Shown piece after piece: positions 42,678 to 49,734 of a DNA stretch of 64,000 nucleotides. The notes under the pieces are model-generated. The model had not been told where the DNA came from, did no database searches, and saw nothing but the letters and a program-made list of their open reading frames with translations. Each line of letters starts with the position of its first letter. Positions within the stretch are counted from its first letter, which is position 1. Source of the DNA: Bacteroidales bacterium. GTDB lineage: Bacteria; Bacteroidota; Bacteroidia; Bacteroidales; Rikenellaceae. Position numbers and translations under genes: made by a program. The DNA lies in assembly GCA_910574205.1 (NCBI GenBank), contig CAJSYJ010000003.1, forward strand, positions 62,001 to 126,000, given 5' to 3'.

Positions 42678-43238
42678 ATGAGCACAGCAATTATTTTGGC
42701 TTACGTAGGTGTAGCCTTGATGGTAGGTCTTTCGGGCGTAGCATCTGCAATCGGTACCGCAACCTGCGGTATGGCGTCGGTAGGCGCAATGAAGAAAAAC
42801 GGCGGAGCATTCGGTAGCTACATGATCCTCTCGGCACTGCCCGGTTCGCAGGGTCTTTACGGTTTCGTGGGCTATTTCATGGTCAGCGGTCTTATTACCG
42901 ACAACATCTCGCTTCTGGCAGGTGCCGGTATCTTCGGTGCCGGTCTGTTGATGGGTCTGGTCTGCCTGTTGTCGTCGTACTTCCAGTCCAAGGTCTGCGC
43001 CAACGGTATCGCAGCCATCGGTAACGGTCACGACGTTATGGGTAAGACCCTTATCCTCGCCGCATTCCCCGAGTTGTACGCCATTCTGGCCGTAGCCGCT
43101 ACGTTCCTCATCTCGGGCGCAGTCGCTCCTCAGGCCGGTGCCGAGGCCGCAGTTGCAGCCGACGCAGCCAAGACCGAGGTCGTAGCCGAGGCTCCCGCTG
43201 CCCAGGTAGAGGCAGAGTTGGTTTACGACGCAGAGTAA
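42678..43238 (+). CDS. atpK: V-type ATP synthase subunit K (proteolipid ring) with Na+-binding residues
   Basis: A 186-residue duplicated two-hairpin proteolipid with four membrane helices over 1-150 and an unusual Ala/Glu-rich tail (about 151-186). Ion ligands equivalent to Enterococcus hirae NtpK Leu61, Thr64, Gln65, Gln110 and Glu139 are Leu54, Ser57, Gln58, Gln103 and Glu132: all five are offset by exactly seven. That set marks a Na+ rotor ring. The first hairpin has no acidic residue, so there is one ion site per four-helix subunit. Last gene of the operon. Confidence 0.95.
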   Translation: MSTAIILAYVGVALMVGLSGVASAIGTATCGMASVGAMKKNGGAFGSYMILSALPGSQGLYGFVGYFMVSGLITDNISLLAGAGIFGAGLLMGLVCLLSSYFQSKVCANGIAAIGNGHDVMGKTLILAAFPELYAILAVAATFLISGAVAPQAGAEAAVAADAAKTEVVAEAPAAQVEAELVYDAE

Positions 43239-43270
43239 GCGTTGAACAATACGGGGATTACACCCCGGAA

Positions 43271-43308
43271 AAGACCGCCATTGTCCGTTTGACAGTGGCG
43301 GTCTTATC
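43271..43308 (+). terminator. Terminator of the V-ATPase operon
   Basis: Fifteen-base stem (43271-43285 with 43291-43305) with one mismatch, five-base loop, then an AT-rich tail (ATCTTA). Confidence 0.82.
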
Positions 43309-43424
43309 TTACAGTTTACCGGATCGGGCGACAGCTATACCCTCCCAGAGGCTATGCTACGAAAGCATCGAGACCCTCCTACACGCGAGAGACTCAGCCG
43401 CCTTGCAACCGTTGCACTGCAACG

Positions 43425-43453
43425 AAAAAGCGGGGCGCCGATGACACCCCGCT
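43425..43453 (-). terminator. Terminator after the barrel-like protein gene
   Basis: AGCGGGG/CCCCGCT stem (43429-43435 with 43447-43453) followed on the minus strand by a T run (A run at 43425-43429 on plus). Confidence 0.75.
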
Positions 43454-43471
43454 ATCGCAGATAGTATTACT

Positions 43472-43993
43472 CTATCGATCGAAAAGCGCAAAACCGAACG
43501 ATATGTAGAGACAGAAGCGGCTTTCGATCGCAGTTTTATACGTATCCATATAACGGAATCCCAGCCCGACGCTGGGACCCGTGAAGTAACGCATTCTTAC
43601 GCCGAGATCGTAGCACATGTACTGCCAGTCGCCGCCGAGGGTCGTCTGCACGCGCGGCGACAGCGACAGCGAGAAGTTGCGGCGGTTCATCACGTTGTAT
43701 TCGCAGCCCAAACCCACGAGTCCTGCAATCTCGTAGCTGCGCACGCCGGCTGCATCGAACAGCCCCGTGCTGGCCGTAATAGGCAGCAGCAGCGACCAGC
43801 GATCGTCGAACGAATAGCCGAACGCCGCCTCGACATCGATCGCCGAAAACTCCTTCGTATGGCCGAAAGGCATGTTGTAACGCGTCTCCACGGCAAACTC
43901 GAAACCTCGGCCGCGAGGCTCTGCCGCCGCCGTCTTCATCTCCGCTGCCGACAGCGCCAGCAGCAGCGATAACGATAGGATAATTTTTTTCAT
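43472..43993 (-). CDS. Small outer-membrane beta-barrel-like protein
   Basis: A 173-residue exported protein with a signal peptide (MKKIILSLSLLLALSAAE). After it, alternating hydrophobic/polar strands with aromatic ends (GFEFAVETRYNMPFG, SFDDRWSLLLPITAS, VGLGFRYMD) and a C-terminal aromatic strand (FCLYISFGFALFDR) indicate a small beta-barrel. An ATG at 44002 is three codons upstream; 43993 gives the better signal peptide. Eight to sixteen bases after the lipoprotein gene, so probably one transcript. Function unknown. Confidence 0.72.
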   Translation of the reverse strand: MKKIILSLSLLLALSAAEMKTAAAEPRGRGFEFAVETRYNMPFGHTKEFSAIDVEAAFGYSFDDRWSLLLPITASTGLFDAAGVRSYEIAGLVGLGCEYNVMNRRNFSLSLSPRVQTTLGGDWQYMCYDLGVRMRYFTGPSVGLGFRYMDTYKTAIESRFCLYISFGFALFDR

Positions 43994-44009
43994 ATGATAC
44001 ATATATTAA

Positions 44010-44924
44010 TTATTGCTCGACTACTACCTCTTTCCACAACATATCGCTATATGAAGCAACACTTATGCTCGATAAAATATAATTTTTAGAATCTTCCCCG
44101 ATGCCAGATGACGTTACAGTTGCAGTAAAATCCTCTACATAACGGGTCCTTGTCGTAAAATCCGGAATAGAACTATACTTAGTACAGAATAAGGTCAATG
44201 TCTCGACTTCATTATTACGACTCGGATATTGTACAGCAACCATACCGAAAATATCCTCACTCGGCGTATTCTCATACGACTTTATTGCATTATCCAGTAA
44301 ATTGGGAATAACTGTATTATTTAATATTGACGTATTGAACTGGATTGCGGGAACATATTTTTTCATCTTTTCAATTACTTTCGACCTTATAATTTCATCC
44401 GAACTTGTCAATATGCGATTGCCCAAATCCTGATACACTTCATATATCACACGATTATGTACAAATCCTACATCGATAGGTCTTATAATCATAGGATTCC
44501 ATGATTCCGAAATATTTACATTTTCTGGCACATATGCCAAACCTCCACTTAGATGGGATTCGTATAATGCACCATTAATAGAACCCATGATTCCAAAGAA
44601 TACAGCTCCGACAGGCGACCATGTTACGCCCGCCCCTAAGCATGCTCCGAGGAAATCTCCGAAAACGATGCGTTTGAACCAGTTCCAGAAACGGCCTCGC
44701 GACATTATCTGCGACGGATATCTATCATTCAATTCGACTAATCTACTATTCAATTCTTCAAAAGCTATATTATTCAAAGAACCTGTTTCCAGATTGCAGT
44801 CATCCGATAGCGAAATTGCAACAATCTGTGGCGGTTCGGCATTTTCGATATGTCGAGAACAAGAATAGACTGCAATCATTGCAAATAATGCAACAAATAG
44901 TGCATAATAAAAATTGTTTTTCAT
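44010..44924 (-). CDS. AT-rich lipoprotein with an internal glycine-rich hydrophobic segment
   Basis: A 304-residue protein with lipobox VYSC (Cys22). Residues about 89-120 form a Gly/Ala-rich hydrophobic stretch (GDFLGACLGAGVTW, then VGAVFFGIMGSINGAL) that resembles glycine-zipper membrane segments rather than a soluble domain. The rest is polar and Asn/Ser-rich; no family recognised. Like the lipoprotein at 32825 it is much richer in AT than neighbouring genes. It has its own consensus promoter and is followed by the barrel-like gene. Confidence 0.72.
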   Translation of the reverse strand: MKNNFYYALFVALFAMIAVYSCSRHIENAEPPQIVAISLSDDCNLETGSLNNIAFEELNSRLVELNDRYPSQIMSRGRFWNWFKRIVFGDFLGACLGAGVTWSPVGAVFFGIMGSINGALYESHLSGGLAYVPENVNISESWNPMIIRPIDVGFVHNRVIYEVYQDLGNRILTSSDEIIRSKVIEKMKKYVPAIQFNTSILNNTVIPNLLDNAIKSYENTPSEDIFGMVAVQYPSRNNEVETLTLFCTKYSSIPDFTTRTRYVEDFTATVTSSGIGEDSKNYILSSISVASYSDMLWKEVVVEQ

Positions 44925-44950
44925 GATTGGTTATTGGTTAATTAGTAATA

Positions 44951-44982
44951 CAAATATAGCATATTTTATACAACTAACCAAA
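44951..44982 (-). promoter_or_regulatory. Bacteroidota-type promoter for the lipoprotein/barrel pair
   Basis: Minus strand TTTG (44979-44982), a 20-base spacer and TATATTTG (44951-44958), with a 27-base leader to the ATG. Confidence 0.87.
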
Positions 44983-45016
44983 CCATAATCGTTCAAATTA
45001 CAATGATTATAAGAAT

Positions 45017-45535
45017 TCACAACCCCAGATCGAACTGCAACGACGGATAGAGATTGATGACCGGGCGCGACTGTCGGCGGGCACGGGCGACAGTGTAACC
45101 GGTGCCGCTGCGCGAGCCGTCCCACCACGCCACCACCAGCGAACACGAGTCGACAAGATAGTCGTTGCGGCGGCGGAACACGCCCTCGGAGTATCGCCCG
45201 GCAAGGCATGTTACCGTATCCGCCTCGGCGACGATGCGACCGAAGCGCTCGGCATCCTCCGGTAAGAAGCCGCGCTCGAAACCTTCATAGGGCACGGCGC
45301 ACTCCAATGTCACATCGCCGCAGCGGCTGCGAAGCTCGATCACAGCCTCGGCCGCAGCGAGGTCGAACCCGACGGCCATGCCGCTGATGAAGTGCCGGAA
45401 GCCCTCCGTATACAGCTCCTGCAAGAGCGCACCCAGACGTGCCTGCTGCTCGAAGGCGTAGTATCTGTGACCGGTAAAGGCCACGCTATGCAACAGATGC
45501 GTCGTCATCATCGGCAAAGATAATATTTTTGACAT
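45017..45535 (-). CDS. SLOG/DUF1273-type nucleotide-binding-fold protein
   Basis: A 172-residue Rossmann-like protein. The conserved FTGHRYY, the GMAVGFDLAAAEAV loop and NDYLVDSCSLVVAWWDG match the DUF1273/YpsA-like part of the SLOG superfamily, which is thought to bind nucleotide-derived ligands. Start choice is uncertain: the ATG at 45535 has a good Shine-Dalgarno (GGAGG), while ATGs at 45511/45508 lie just after a TATCTTTG element (45514-45521 on the minus strand) and would be leaderless. Divergent from the YtxH gene. Confidence 0.8.
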   Translation of the reverse strand: MSKILSLPMMTTHLLHSVAFTGHRYYAFEQQARLGALLQELYTEGFRHFISGMAVGFDLAAAEAVIELRSRCGDVTLECAVPYEGFERGFLPEDAERFGRIVAEADTVTCLAGRYSEGVFRRRNDYLVDSCSLVVAWWDGSRSGTGYTVARARRQSRPVINLYPSLQFDLGL

Positions 45536-45550
45536 ATCGTCCTCCGTTTT

Positions 45551-45567
45551 TTGGCGTGGAGTTTGCA
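45551..45567 (+). promoter_or_regulatory. Sigma54 (RpoN) -24/-12 promoter
   Basis: TTGGCGTGGAGTTTGCA matches the TTGGCACG-N4-TTGCA consensus at 15 of 17 positions' conserved core, with the invariant GG and GC dinucleotides (45553-45554 and 45565-45566) separated by exactly 10 bases. Transcription would begin near 45578, 25 bases before the YtxH gene. Confidence 0.75.
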
Positions 45568-45602
45568 CCTTGCCCAGTGTCATTTCTAAAAAACGCACTA
45601 TT

Positions 45603-45815
45603 ATGAAAAACACAAGCAGTTGTATTCTTTCGGCTCTCGGCGGCGCACTTGCCGGAGCAGCCATAGCGATGTTGTTCACGCCCCAGACGGGCAAGGAGCT
45701 GCGCGGTAAGATCCGCGAGGCCGTCGACGACGGCATGTCGAAGGTTCGCAAGAACTTCAAGAGCTGCGATTGCGGCGACGCTATCGAGAACACCGTCGAC
45801 GATATCATTAAGTAA
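45603..45815 (+). CDS. YtxH domain-containing small membrane protein
   Basis: A 70-residue protein: hydrophobic N-terminal helix with small residues (SALGGALAGAAIAMLF) then TPQTGKELRGKIREAVDDG, the YtxH signature. Family members are associated with envelope or general stress but have no defined activity. The ATG at 45603 follows the sigma54-type promoter; it is 11 bases before the holin-like gene. Confidence 0.85.
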   Translation: MKNTSSCILSALGGALAGAAIAMLFTPQTGKELRGKIREAVDDGMSKVRKNFKSCDCGDAIENTVDDIIK

Positions 45816-45826
45816 CAAGCGGTATC

Positions 45827-46132
45827 ATGAGCAACTCTGACCGTCCGATAGGTGCTGCCCTGCTGTTGTTTCTGCTCTCCGGGTTCATTGCCATGGTACT
45901 GCTCACGACGGCGCTCGTGGCATGGCTCAGCGAGCTGGTCGGCAGCATAGGTCTGGCCTCGGTAATCGTCGGAGGATTCTTCTCCGTCATAGCGGCCGTC
46001 GTATACTTCGTCGCACTCAGAGATTTCGTCGCGACGTTAAGCCGACAGATCGATACCATTTACGAAGTAAGTAGTATCATCCAACGAATATACCGCAAGG
46101 CGGTTGAGATCATCGAAAAGATAGTCGGTTGA
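45827..46132 (+). CDS. Phage holin-like (DUF1469-type) membrane protein
   Basis: A 101-residue protein with two transmembrane helices (about 8-36 and 40-66) and an amphipathic C-terminal helix. The size and arrangement match the chromosomal 'phage holin family' proteins that accompany YtxH genes in Bacteroidota. No lysis genes are near, so a lysis role is unlikely; an envelope-stress role is inferred from the pair and promoter. Confidence 0.75.
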   Translation: MSNSDRPIGAALLLFLLSGFIAMVLLTTALVAWLSELVGSIGLASVIVGGFFSVIAAVVYFVALRDFVATLSRQIDTIYEVSSIIQRIYRKAVEIIEKIVG

Positions 46133-46149
46133 AGCCGGCTATCTTTTTT
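46118..46149 (+). terminator. Rho-independent terminator overlapping the holin-like gene end
   Basis: Eleven-base stem (46118-46128 with 46135-46145; AAGATAG...CTATCTT) and six T at 46144-46149. The stop codon lies in the loop. Confidence 0.9.
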
Positions 46150-46366
46150 CGTTGATATCGGGCACCCTTTCAGCGTCCCGGCATATCCGAGAACCGGCAC
46201 CGCCCCGTTCCGGCGCAGCCGTTCCGCGCCGCTCATGCCCGACCATTACGCCCCCCGACACGTTATCGACGCACGCGAACTGCCCCGCAAATCCTTCTTC
46301 GGACAGGAGAAAAACGCTCGCAATCAAGCAATTACGCCTTAAACGCTTGAATAATCGGCGAATCGC
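46150..46366. other. Gene-free stretch before the HTH gene promoter
   Basis: No supported gene. A 79-codon open frame on the plus strand here is arginine/proline-rich and resembles nothing; I treat it as chance. Confidence 0.4.
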
Positions 46367-46396
46367 TTTGACATTAAAAAAATATATGTAACTTTG
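46367..46396 (+). promoter_or_regulatory. Bacteroidota-type promoter for the small HTH gene
   Basis: TTTG at 46367-46370, an 18-base spacer and TAACTTTG at 46389-46396. The leader to the ATG at 46594 would be about 190 bases. Confidence 0.7.
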
Positions 46397-46446
46397 TATG
46401 GCTTTAATAAGCACTAAAATAATAACAAAAGTTTACTTAATTCTTA

Positions 46447-46562
46447 CTAAGCAAACGTAGGAAACTTGCATTCCGGAGGTTAAGTACGGTTTTGTCATAC
46501 ATTTGTGTGGCGTGGACTGTCTATTTTTCTGCGGTAAAACGGTTTTCCTACGACCTGCTTAG
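46447..46562 (+). repeat. Long-range inverted repeat in the HTH gene leader
   Basis: CTAAGCA-AA-CGTAGGAAAC (46447-46465) is complementary to GTTTTCCTACG-ACC-TGCTTAG (46542-46562), giving about 17 pairs with a small internal loop and a 76-base apical region. It lies wholly within the predicted 5' leader, so the transcript may fold into a stable domain that ends 31 bases before the start codon. No known RNA family recognised. Confidence 0.75.
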
Positions 46563-46593
46563 TCAGATTAATGAATAGTACCACGCCATTATT

Positions 46594-46836
46594 ATGTCGG
46601 AGACGAAGAAAAAAGCAAACGATTCAGCCATTAACAGCGACTGGATGCGTATCGAAGTCATACTCAAAGACCTAAATACGACGGCGGCCGGTCTGGCCAA
46701 GGAGCTCGATTTGAAACATGCCGAGAACCTGTACCAGATCAAGAAAGGCAATTACCGTATTTCGAGACGCATGGCAAGCATTATTCACGAACGCTATCCG
46801 CAATATTCGATGTCGTGGCTGCTGCTCGGCGAATAG
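46594..46836 (+). CDS. Small helix-turn-helix DNA-binding protein
   Basis: An 80-residue protein with an XRE-like helix-turn-helix (about 28-65: TAAGLAKELDLKHAENLYQIKKGNY) and the C-terminal SMSWLLLGE motif common to Bacteroidota HTH proteins of this type. Likely a transcriptional regulator; no cognate operon adjoins it. Preceded by a long structured leader and followed by a terminator. Confidence 0.8.
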   Translation: MSETKKKANDSAINSDWMRIEVILKDLNTTAAGLAKELDLKHAENLYQIKKGNYRISRRMASIIHERYPQYSMSWLLLGE

Positions 46837-46887
46837 CTTAAAGGGCACATCTGTTCCGCCGCAAAATTACGGACGCATACGATACGG

Positions 46888-46923
46888 AAAAAGGGTACCT
46901 CTCGAAAAGAAAGATACCCTTTT
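46888..46923. terminator. Bidirectional terminator between HTH and ribH-like genes
   Basis: AAAAGGGTA (46889-46897) pairs with TACCCTTTT (46915-46923); T or A runs on both sides suit both convergent transcripts. Confidence 0.78.
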
Positions 46924-46940
46924 GGATTAGTCCGTTATCA

Positions 46941-47381
46941 TCAGTTTACCACATGACGCTCCGCCTGATTGTCGGGTGCCGAAGCCTCCATGTCGGTCTG
47001 CAATATTATCATGCGCACTATATCCACCGCCTTGTCGGCTCCTCCTATGGCTACCGGCATGTTCCACTGCATCTGCAAATGAACGATGCCGCCCAGCAGC
47101 GCCTGAAAGGCGAACAACTTCTCCTGCGGCATGACGATCACTACGCCGTCGACATCGGTATACTCGGCGAAGAACTGCACGCCCATGACCGTATCGCTTA
47201 TCGACGGTATCTGCTTGACGACTATGTCGCCGTCGGTACACCCCATGCTCCGCAGCATATCCAGCAGAACGACGATATGTCGTTCAACGAAATCGGAACA
47301 CTCATCGACGATGAGTATTCCGATCTTCATATCGACAGCCGAATCGGATGTGCCCGTATTCAAATGTGACGTATCGCCCAT
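46941..47381 (-). CDS. Degenerate 6,7-dimethyl-8-ribityllumazine synthase homologue, probably inactive
   Basis: A 146-residue protein at the usual place of ribH in Bacteroidota (next to the TPR gene, divergent from recF). The fold can be followed: a first strand KIGILIVDECSDF (normally KIGIVVSEWNxEI), IVVKQIPSISDT (normally VPGxFEL), GVVIVMPQEKLFAFQ (normally LGCVIRGxTxHFDYV), and MPVAIGGADKAVD (normally FGVLTTDTxEQA). The catalytic-type His, the GxVIRG phosphate loop and the FEL substrate site are all replaced. So it is homologous by fold, length and context, but should not make lumazine. The N-terminal 17 residues before MKIGILIV fit the usual N-terminal extension. Confidence 0.75.
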   Translation of the reverse strand: MGDTSHLNTGTSDSAVDMKIGILIVDECSDFVERHIVVLLDMLRSMGCTDGDIVVKQIPSISDTVMGVQFFAEYTDVDGVVIVMPQEKLFAFQALLGGIVHLQMQWNMPVAIGGADKAVDIVRMIILQTDMEASAPDNQAERHVVN

Positions 47382-47404
47382 CTCTTACGTAACTCCGCTG
47401 CGTC

Positions 47405-48064
47405 CTATTTACGATACTTCTCTACCGACGAAGCCTGTGCGGGATACTTCCGGGCAATGGCGGCATAGCACTCGGCAGCCTTGGCATCGTCTCCCATAGC
47501 GGCATATACCTCGGCCTGCTTGCGCAGGAACATCGGCTCGCTCACCGGATCGCTGCTTGCGGCCGCGGCCTTAGCGAAGTAGTCGAGCGCACCCTGCAAG
47601 TCGTCCTGCTCGACGGCGATATCGCCCAACAGACCCAGACGCATCGCATTGAGCAACTCGCCCGCAGCACCCTCGGCCGGCTCGTAACCATTGAGATAGC
47701 TGCGCGCATCGTCCCACTGACCGAGCTTAACGTAGCTCGCACCGGCGATATATGAAGCCAGATTGGCTGCATCCGTACCCTCGTACTCCGAAGCCACCTT
47801 CACGGCCTCGGCCGCTGCCGTCTCGTAGTCGCCCATGCCTATCGCATCGTAGGCTGCCACCAGCGCCACCGAGGCATTCTGCTCGGCTATGCGAGAGTTG
47901 CGCTCCGAACGGCTGCTCCAAATGAAATATATGACGCACGCACACGCGACGATGAACAATCCCCACAGTATGCTCTTTCCGTGCTTCTCGAAAAACGTCT
48001 CAACCTTACCCCTTGCCTCGATGACTGCCGCATCCAGCTGCGGGTTCTCTGCCTTGTTTGTCAT
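47405..48064 (-). CDS. TPR-repeat, single-TM membrane protein (YfgM-like)
   Basis: A 219-residue protein with one membrane helix (about 32-50) after a short cytosolic segment, and tetratricopeptide-like repeats over the rest (for example SEPMFLRKQAEVYAAMGDDAKAAECY, cut here to DAKAAECYAAIARKYP). This topology is shared with YfgM-type periplasmic chaperone partners. In Bacteroidota it is the gene between ribH and recF. A TACTTTTG element (48182-48189) lies upstream on the same strand. Confidence 0.85.
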   Translation of the reverse strand: MTNKAENPQLDAAVIEARGKVETFFEKHGKSILWGLFIVACACVIYFIWSSRSERNSRIAEQNASVALVAAYDAIGMGDYETAAAEAVKVASEYEGTDAANLASYIAGASYVKLGQWDDARSYLNGYEPAEGAAGELLNAMRLGLLGDIAVEQDDLQGALDYFAKAAAASSDPVSEPMFLRKQAEVYAAMGDDAKAAECYAAIARKYPAQASSVEKYRK

Positions 48065-48275
48065 AAATACGTTATAATTTTTAGTTTAATTCTTCCGAAA
48101 TCGTCCGCCGCGGACTCGTCCGAACGCATTCGGCTCCGCCTGCGGCTCTTCGAATGCGTTTATGTCTTCGCATTCAAATTACAAAAGTATAACAAATTAT
48201 CTTAAAAGCAGAGTTTTTGCCTCGAAAAAATGCGCCTAATCGCGGCGCGGGGGCTGTTATCTCTGAAAAAAAGCG

Positions 48276-48283
48276 TATCTTTG
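48276..48283 (+). promoter_or_regulatory. -7 promoter element (TATCTTTG) for recF
   Basis: Exact -7 consensus 19 bases before the recF ATG; no matching -33 box was found. The opposite strand carries the TPR gene's likely -7 box about 90 bases away, so this is a divergent promoter region. Confidence 0.6.
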
Positions 48284-48302
48284 ACCTTGTAAAACACGAC
48301 TT

Positions 48303-49391
48303 ATGGTACTGCGCGACATATCGCTCATAGGCTTCAAGAACATATCCGACGACCGGCTCGCACTCTCGGACGGCATAAACTGTTTCGTCGGCGACAACGG
48401 CGCCGGCAAGACCAACCTTCTGGATGCGGTGCACTGTCTGTCGATGGCCAAGTCGATGCTCACGATGACCGATTCGCAGAGCGTGCGGCACGGCGACGAG
48501 TTTTTCGTGCTCGACGGCTGTTTCGTCGCCGACGACGGCCGCCAGGAGCAGGTATGTTGCAGCTACTCGCGCCGCAGCGGCAAGACGCTCAAACGCAACG
48601 GCAAGGAGTACGAACGCCTCTCCGACCATGTCGGAGCATTTCCCATAGTGGTCGTGTCGCCCGCCGACTCGGCGCTGATAAGCGACTCGGCCGACGAACG
48701 CCGCCGCTACCTCAACTCGTTCATTTCGCAGATCGACAAGGCCTATCTGACCGCCCTGATACGATACAATGCCGCGCTGGCCGAGCGCAACAAGCTGCTG
48801 AAAACGCAGCCCGAGCAGGCCATGATCGAGATATACGACCGTCTGCTGTGCCAGAGCGGCGAGCACATACACACCCGCCGGCGGGAGATCATCGACCAGA
48901 TGAAGCCGCTGGTCGAGAACTACTACGCCCTGCTCTGCGAAGAGCGCGAGACGATAGGCATCGAATACCGCTCCGAGCTCTCCGAGAGGCCTCTGTCGGA
49001 GCTGCTCGAAGCCTCGCTGCAACGCGATCTGGCAAACCGCTTTACCACATGCGGCATACACCGCGACGACATGGTGCTCTCCATTGGCGGCTATCCGCTG
49101 CGCAAATACGGCTCGCAGGGGCAGCAGAAGTCGTTCCTCATCGCTCTGAAACTGGCTCAGTACACCATACTCTCCGACCGTAAGTGCGAGAGGCCGATAC
49201 TGCTGCTCGACGACCTGTTCGACAAGCTGGACATGCACCGCGTGGCGCAGCTGCTGTCGATCGTCGCAGGCGAGAAGTTCGGACAGATATTCATTACCGA
49301 CTGCAACAAGGTACGGCTGCAAAGCACGCTCGACCGTGCTGCGGCCGCATACCGGCTCTATAACGTCGGCAACGGGGAGATAAGGCAATGA
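48303..49391 (+). CDS. recF: DNA replication and repair protein RecF
   Basis: A 362-residue SMC-like ATPase that helps load RecA at gaps. Walker A GDNGAGKT (30-37), signature-type segment KYGSQGQQKSFLIALKLA and Walker B PILLLDDLFDKLD are clear. Its stop overlaps the next start (ATGA). Complete length. Confidence 0.96.
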   Translation: MVLRDISLIGFKNISDDRLALSDGINCFVGDNGAGKTNLLDAVHCLSMAKSMLTMTDSQSVRHGDEFFVLDGCFVADDGRQEQVCCSYSRRSGKTLKRNGKEYERLSDHVGAFPIVVVSPADSALISDSADERRRYLNSFISQIDKAYLTALIRYNAALAERNKLLKTQPEQAMIEIYDRLLCQSGEHIHTRRREIIDQMKPLVENYYALLCEERETIGIEYRSELSERPLSELLEASLQRDLANRFTTCGIHRDDMVLSIGGYPLRKYGSQGQQKSFLIALKLAQYTILSDRKCERPILLLDDLFDKLDMHRVAQLLSIVAGEKFGQIFITDCNKVRLQSTLDRAAAAYRLYNVGNGEIRQ

Positions 49392-49678
49392 GACGCACCA
49401 AGCCGATGCTTATAGGCGAGATCCTCGACGAGTTTTTCAGCCGCCCGTACGTCGCGGCCAAGATCGCCGAGGCCAAGCTGCCCGACTACTGGCGCGAGAT
49501 AGTCGGCGACCGCGTGGCCGACCTTACAGGCGAGTTCCGGCTCGACAACCACATACTATACATCGGCATACGGTCGAGCGTGGTCAGACAGGAGCTCTTC
49601 TACCGCCGCGACTATCTGCAAGCCGAGCTCAACCGCCGGGCGGGAGTCAGGCTCGTCAACGCCGTCATAGTACGATAA
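49388..49678 (+). CDS. DUF721 (DciA-like) family protein
   Basis: A 96-residue protein of DUF721, next to recF as in most Bacteroidota. The N-terminal half has the typical WREIVGDRVADLT segment; the C-terminal half reads like a small KH-type domain (LYIGIRSSVVRQELFYRR). Related to DciA, a helicase loader, so a replication role is plausible. Confidence 0.9.
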   Translation: MRRTKPMLIGEILDEFFSRPYVAAKIAEAKLPDYWREIVGDRVADLTGEFRLDNHILYIGIRSSVVRQELFYRRDYLQAELNRRAGVRLVNAVIVR

Positions 49679-49712
49679 AAAATCTGCCCGAACGCATATC
49701 CATTCGGGCAGA
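49676..49712 (-). terminator. Terminator of the polysaccharide operon
   Basis: Perfect 10-base stem (49683-49692 with 49703-49712) with a T run beyond it on the minus strand. It lies just past the last gene of the operon, between converging units. Confidence 0.9.
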
Positions 49713-49734
49713 CCAAGATCGGAATCATCGTATA

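Noticed and set aside
43309..43424. Possible tRNA or small RNA in the gap after the V-ATPase operon
   Set aside because: No cloverleaf, no GTTCGANTC T-arm, and only short chance hairpins such as GTTGCA/TGCAAC.
45827..46132. Prophage lysis gene
   Set aside because: Although holin-like, there are no endolysin, capsid or integrase genes; it pairs with a YtxH gene as chromosomal stress genes do.
46152..46391. 79-codon plus-strand frame
   Set aside because: Arg/Pro-rich with no homologous pattern, begins within the terminator region of the holin-like gene and overlaps the promoter of the HTH gene.
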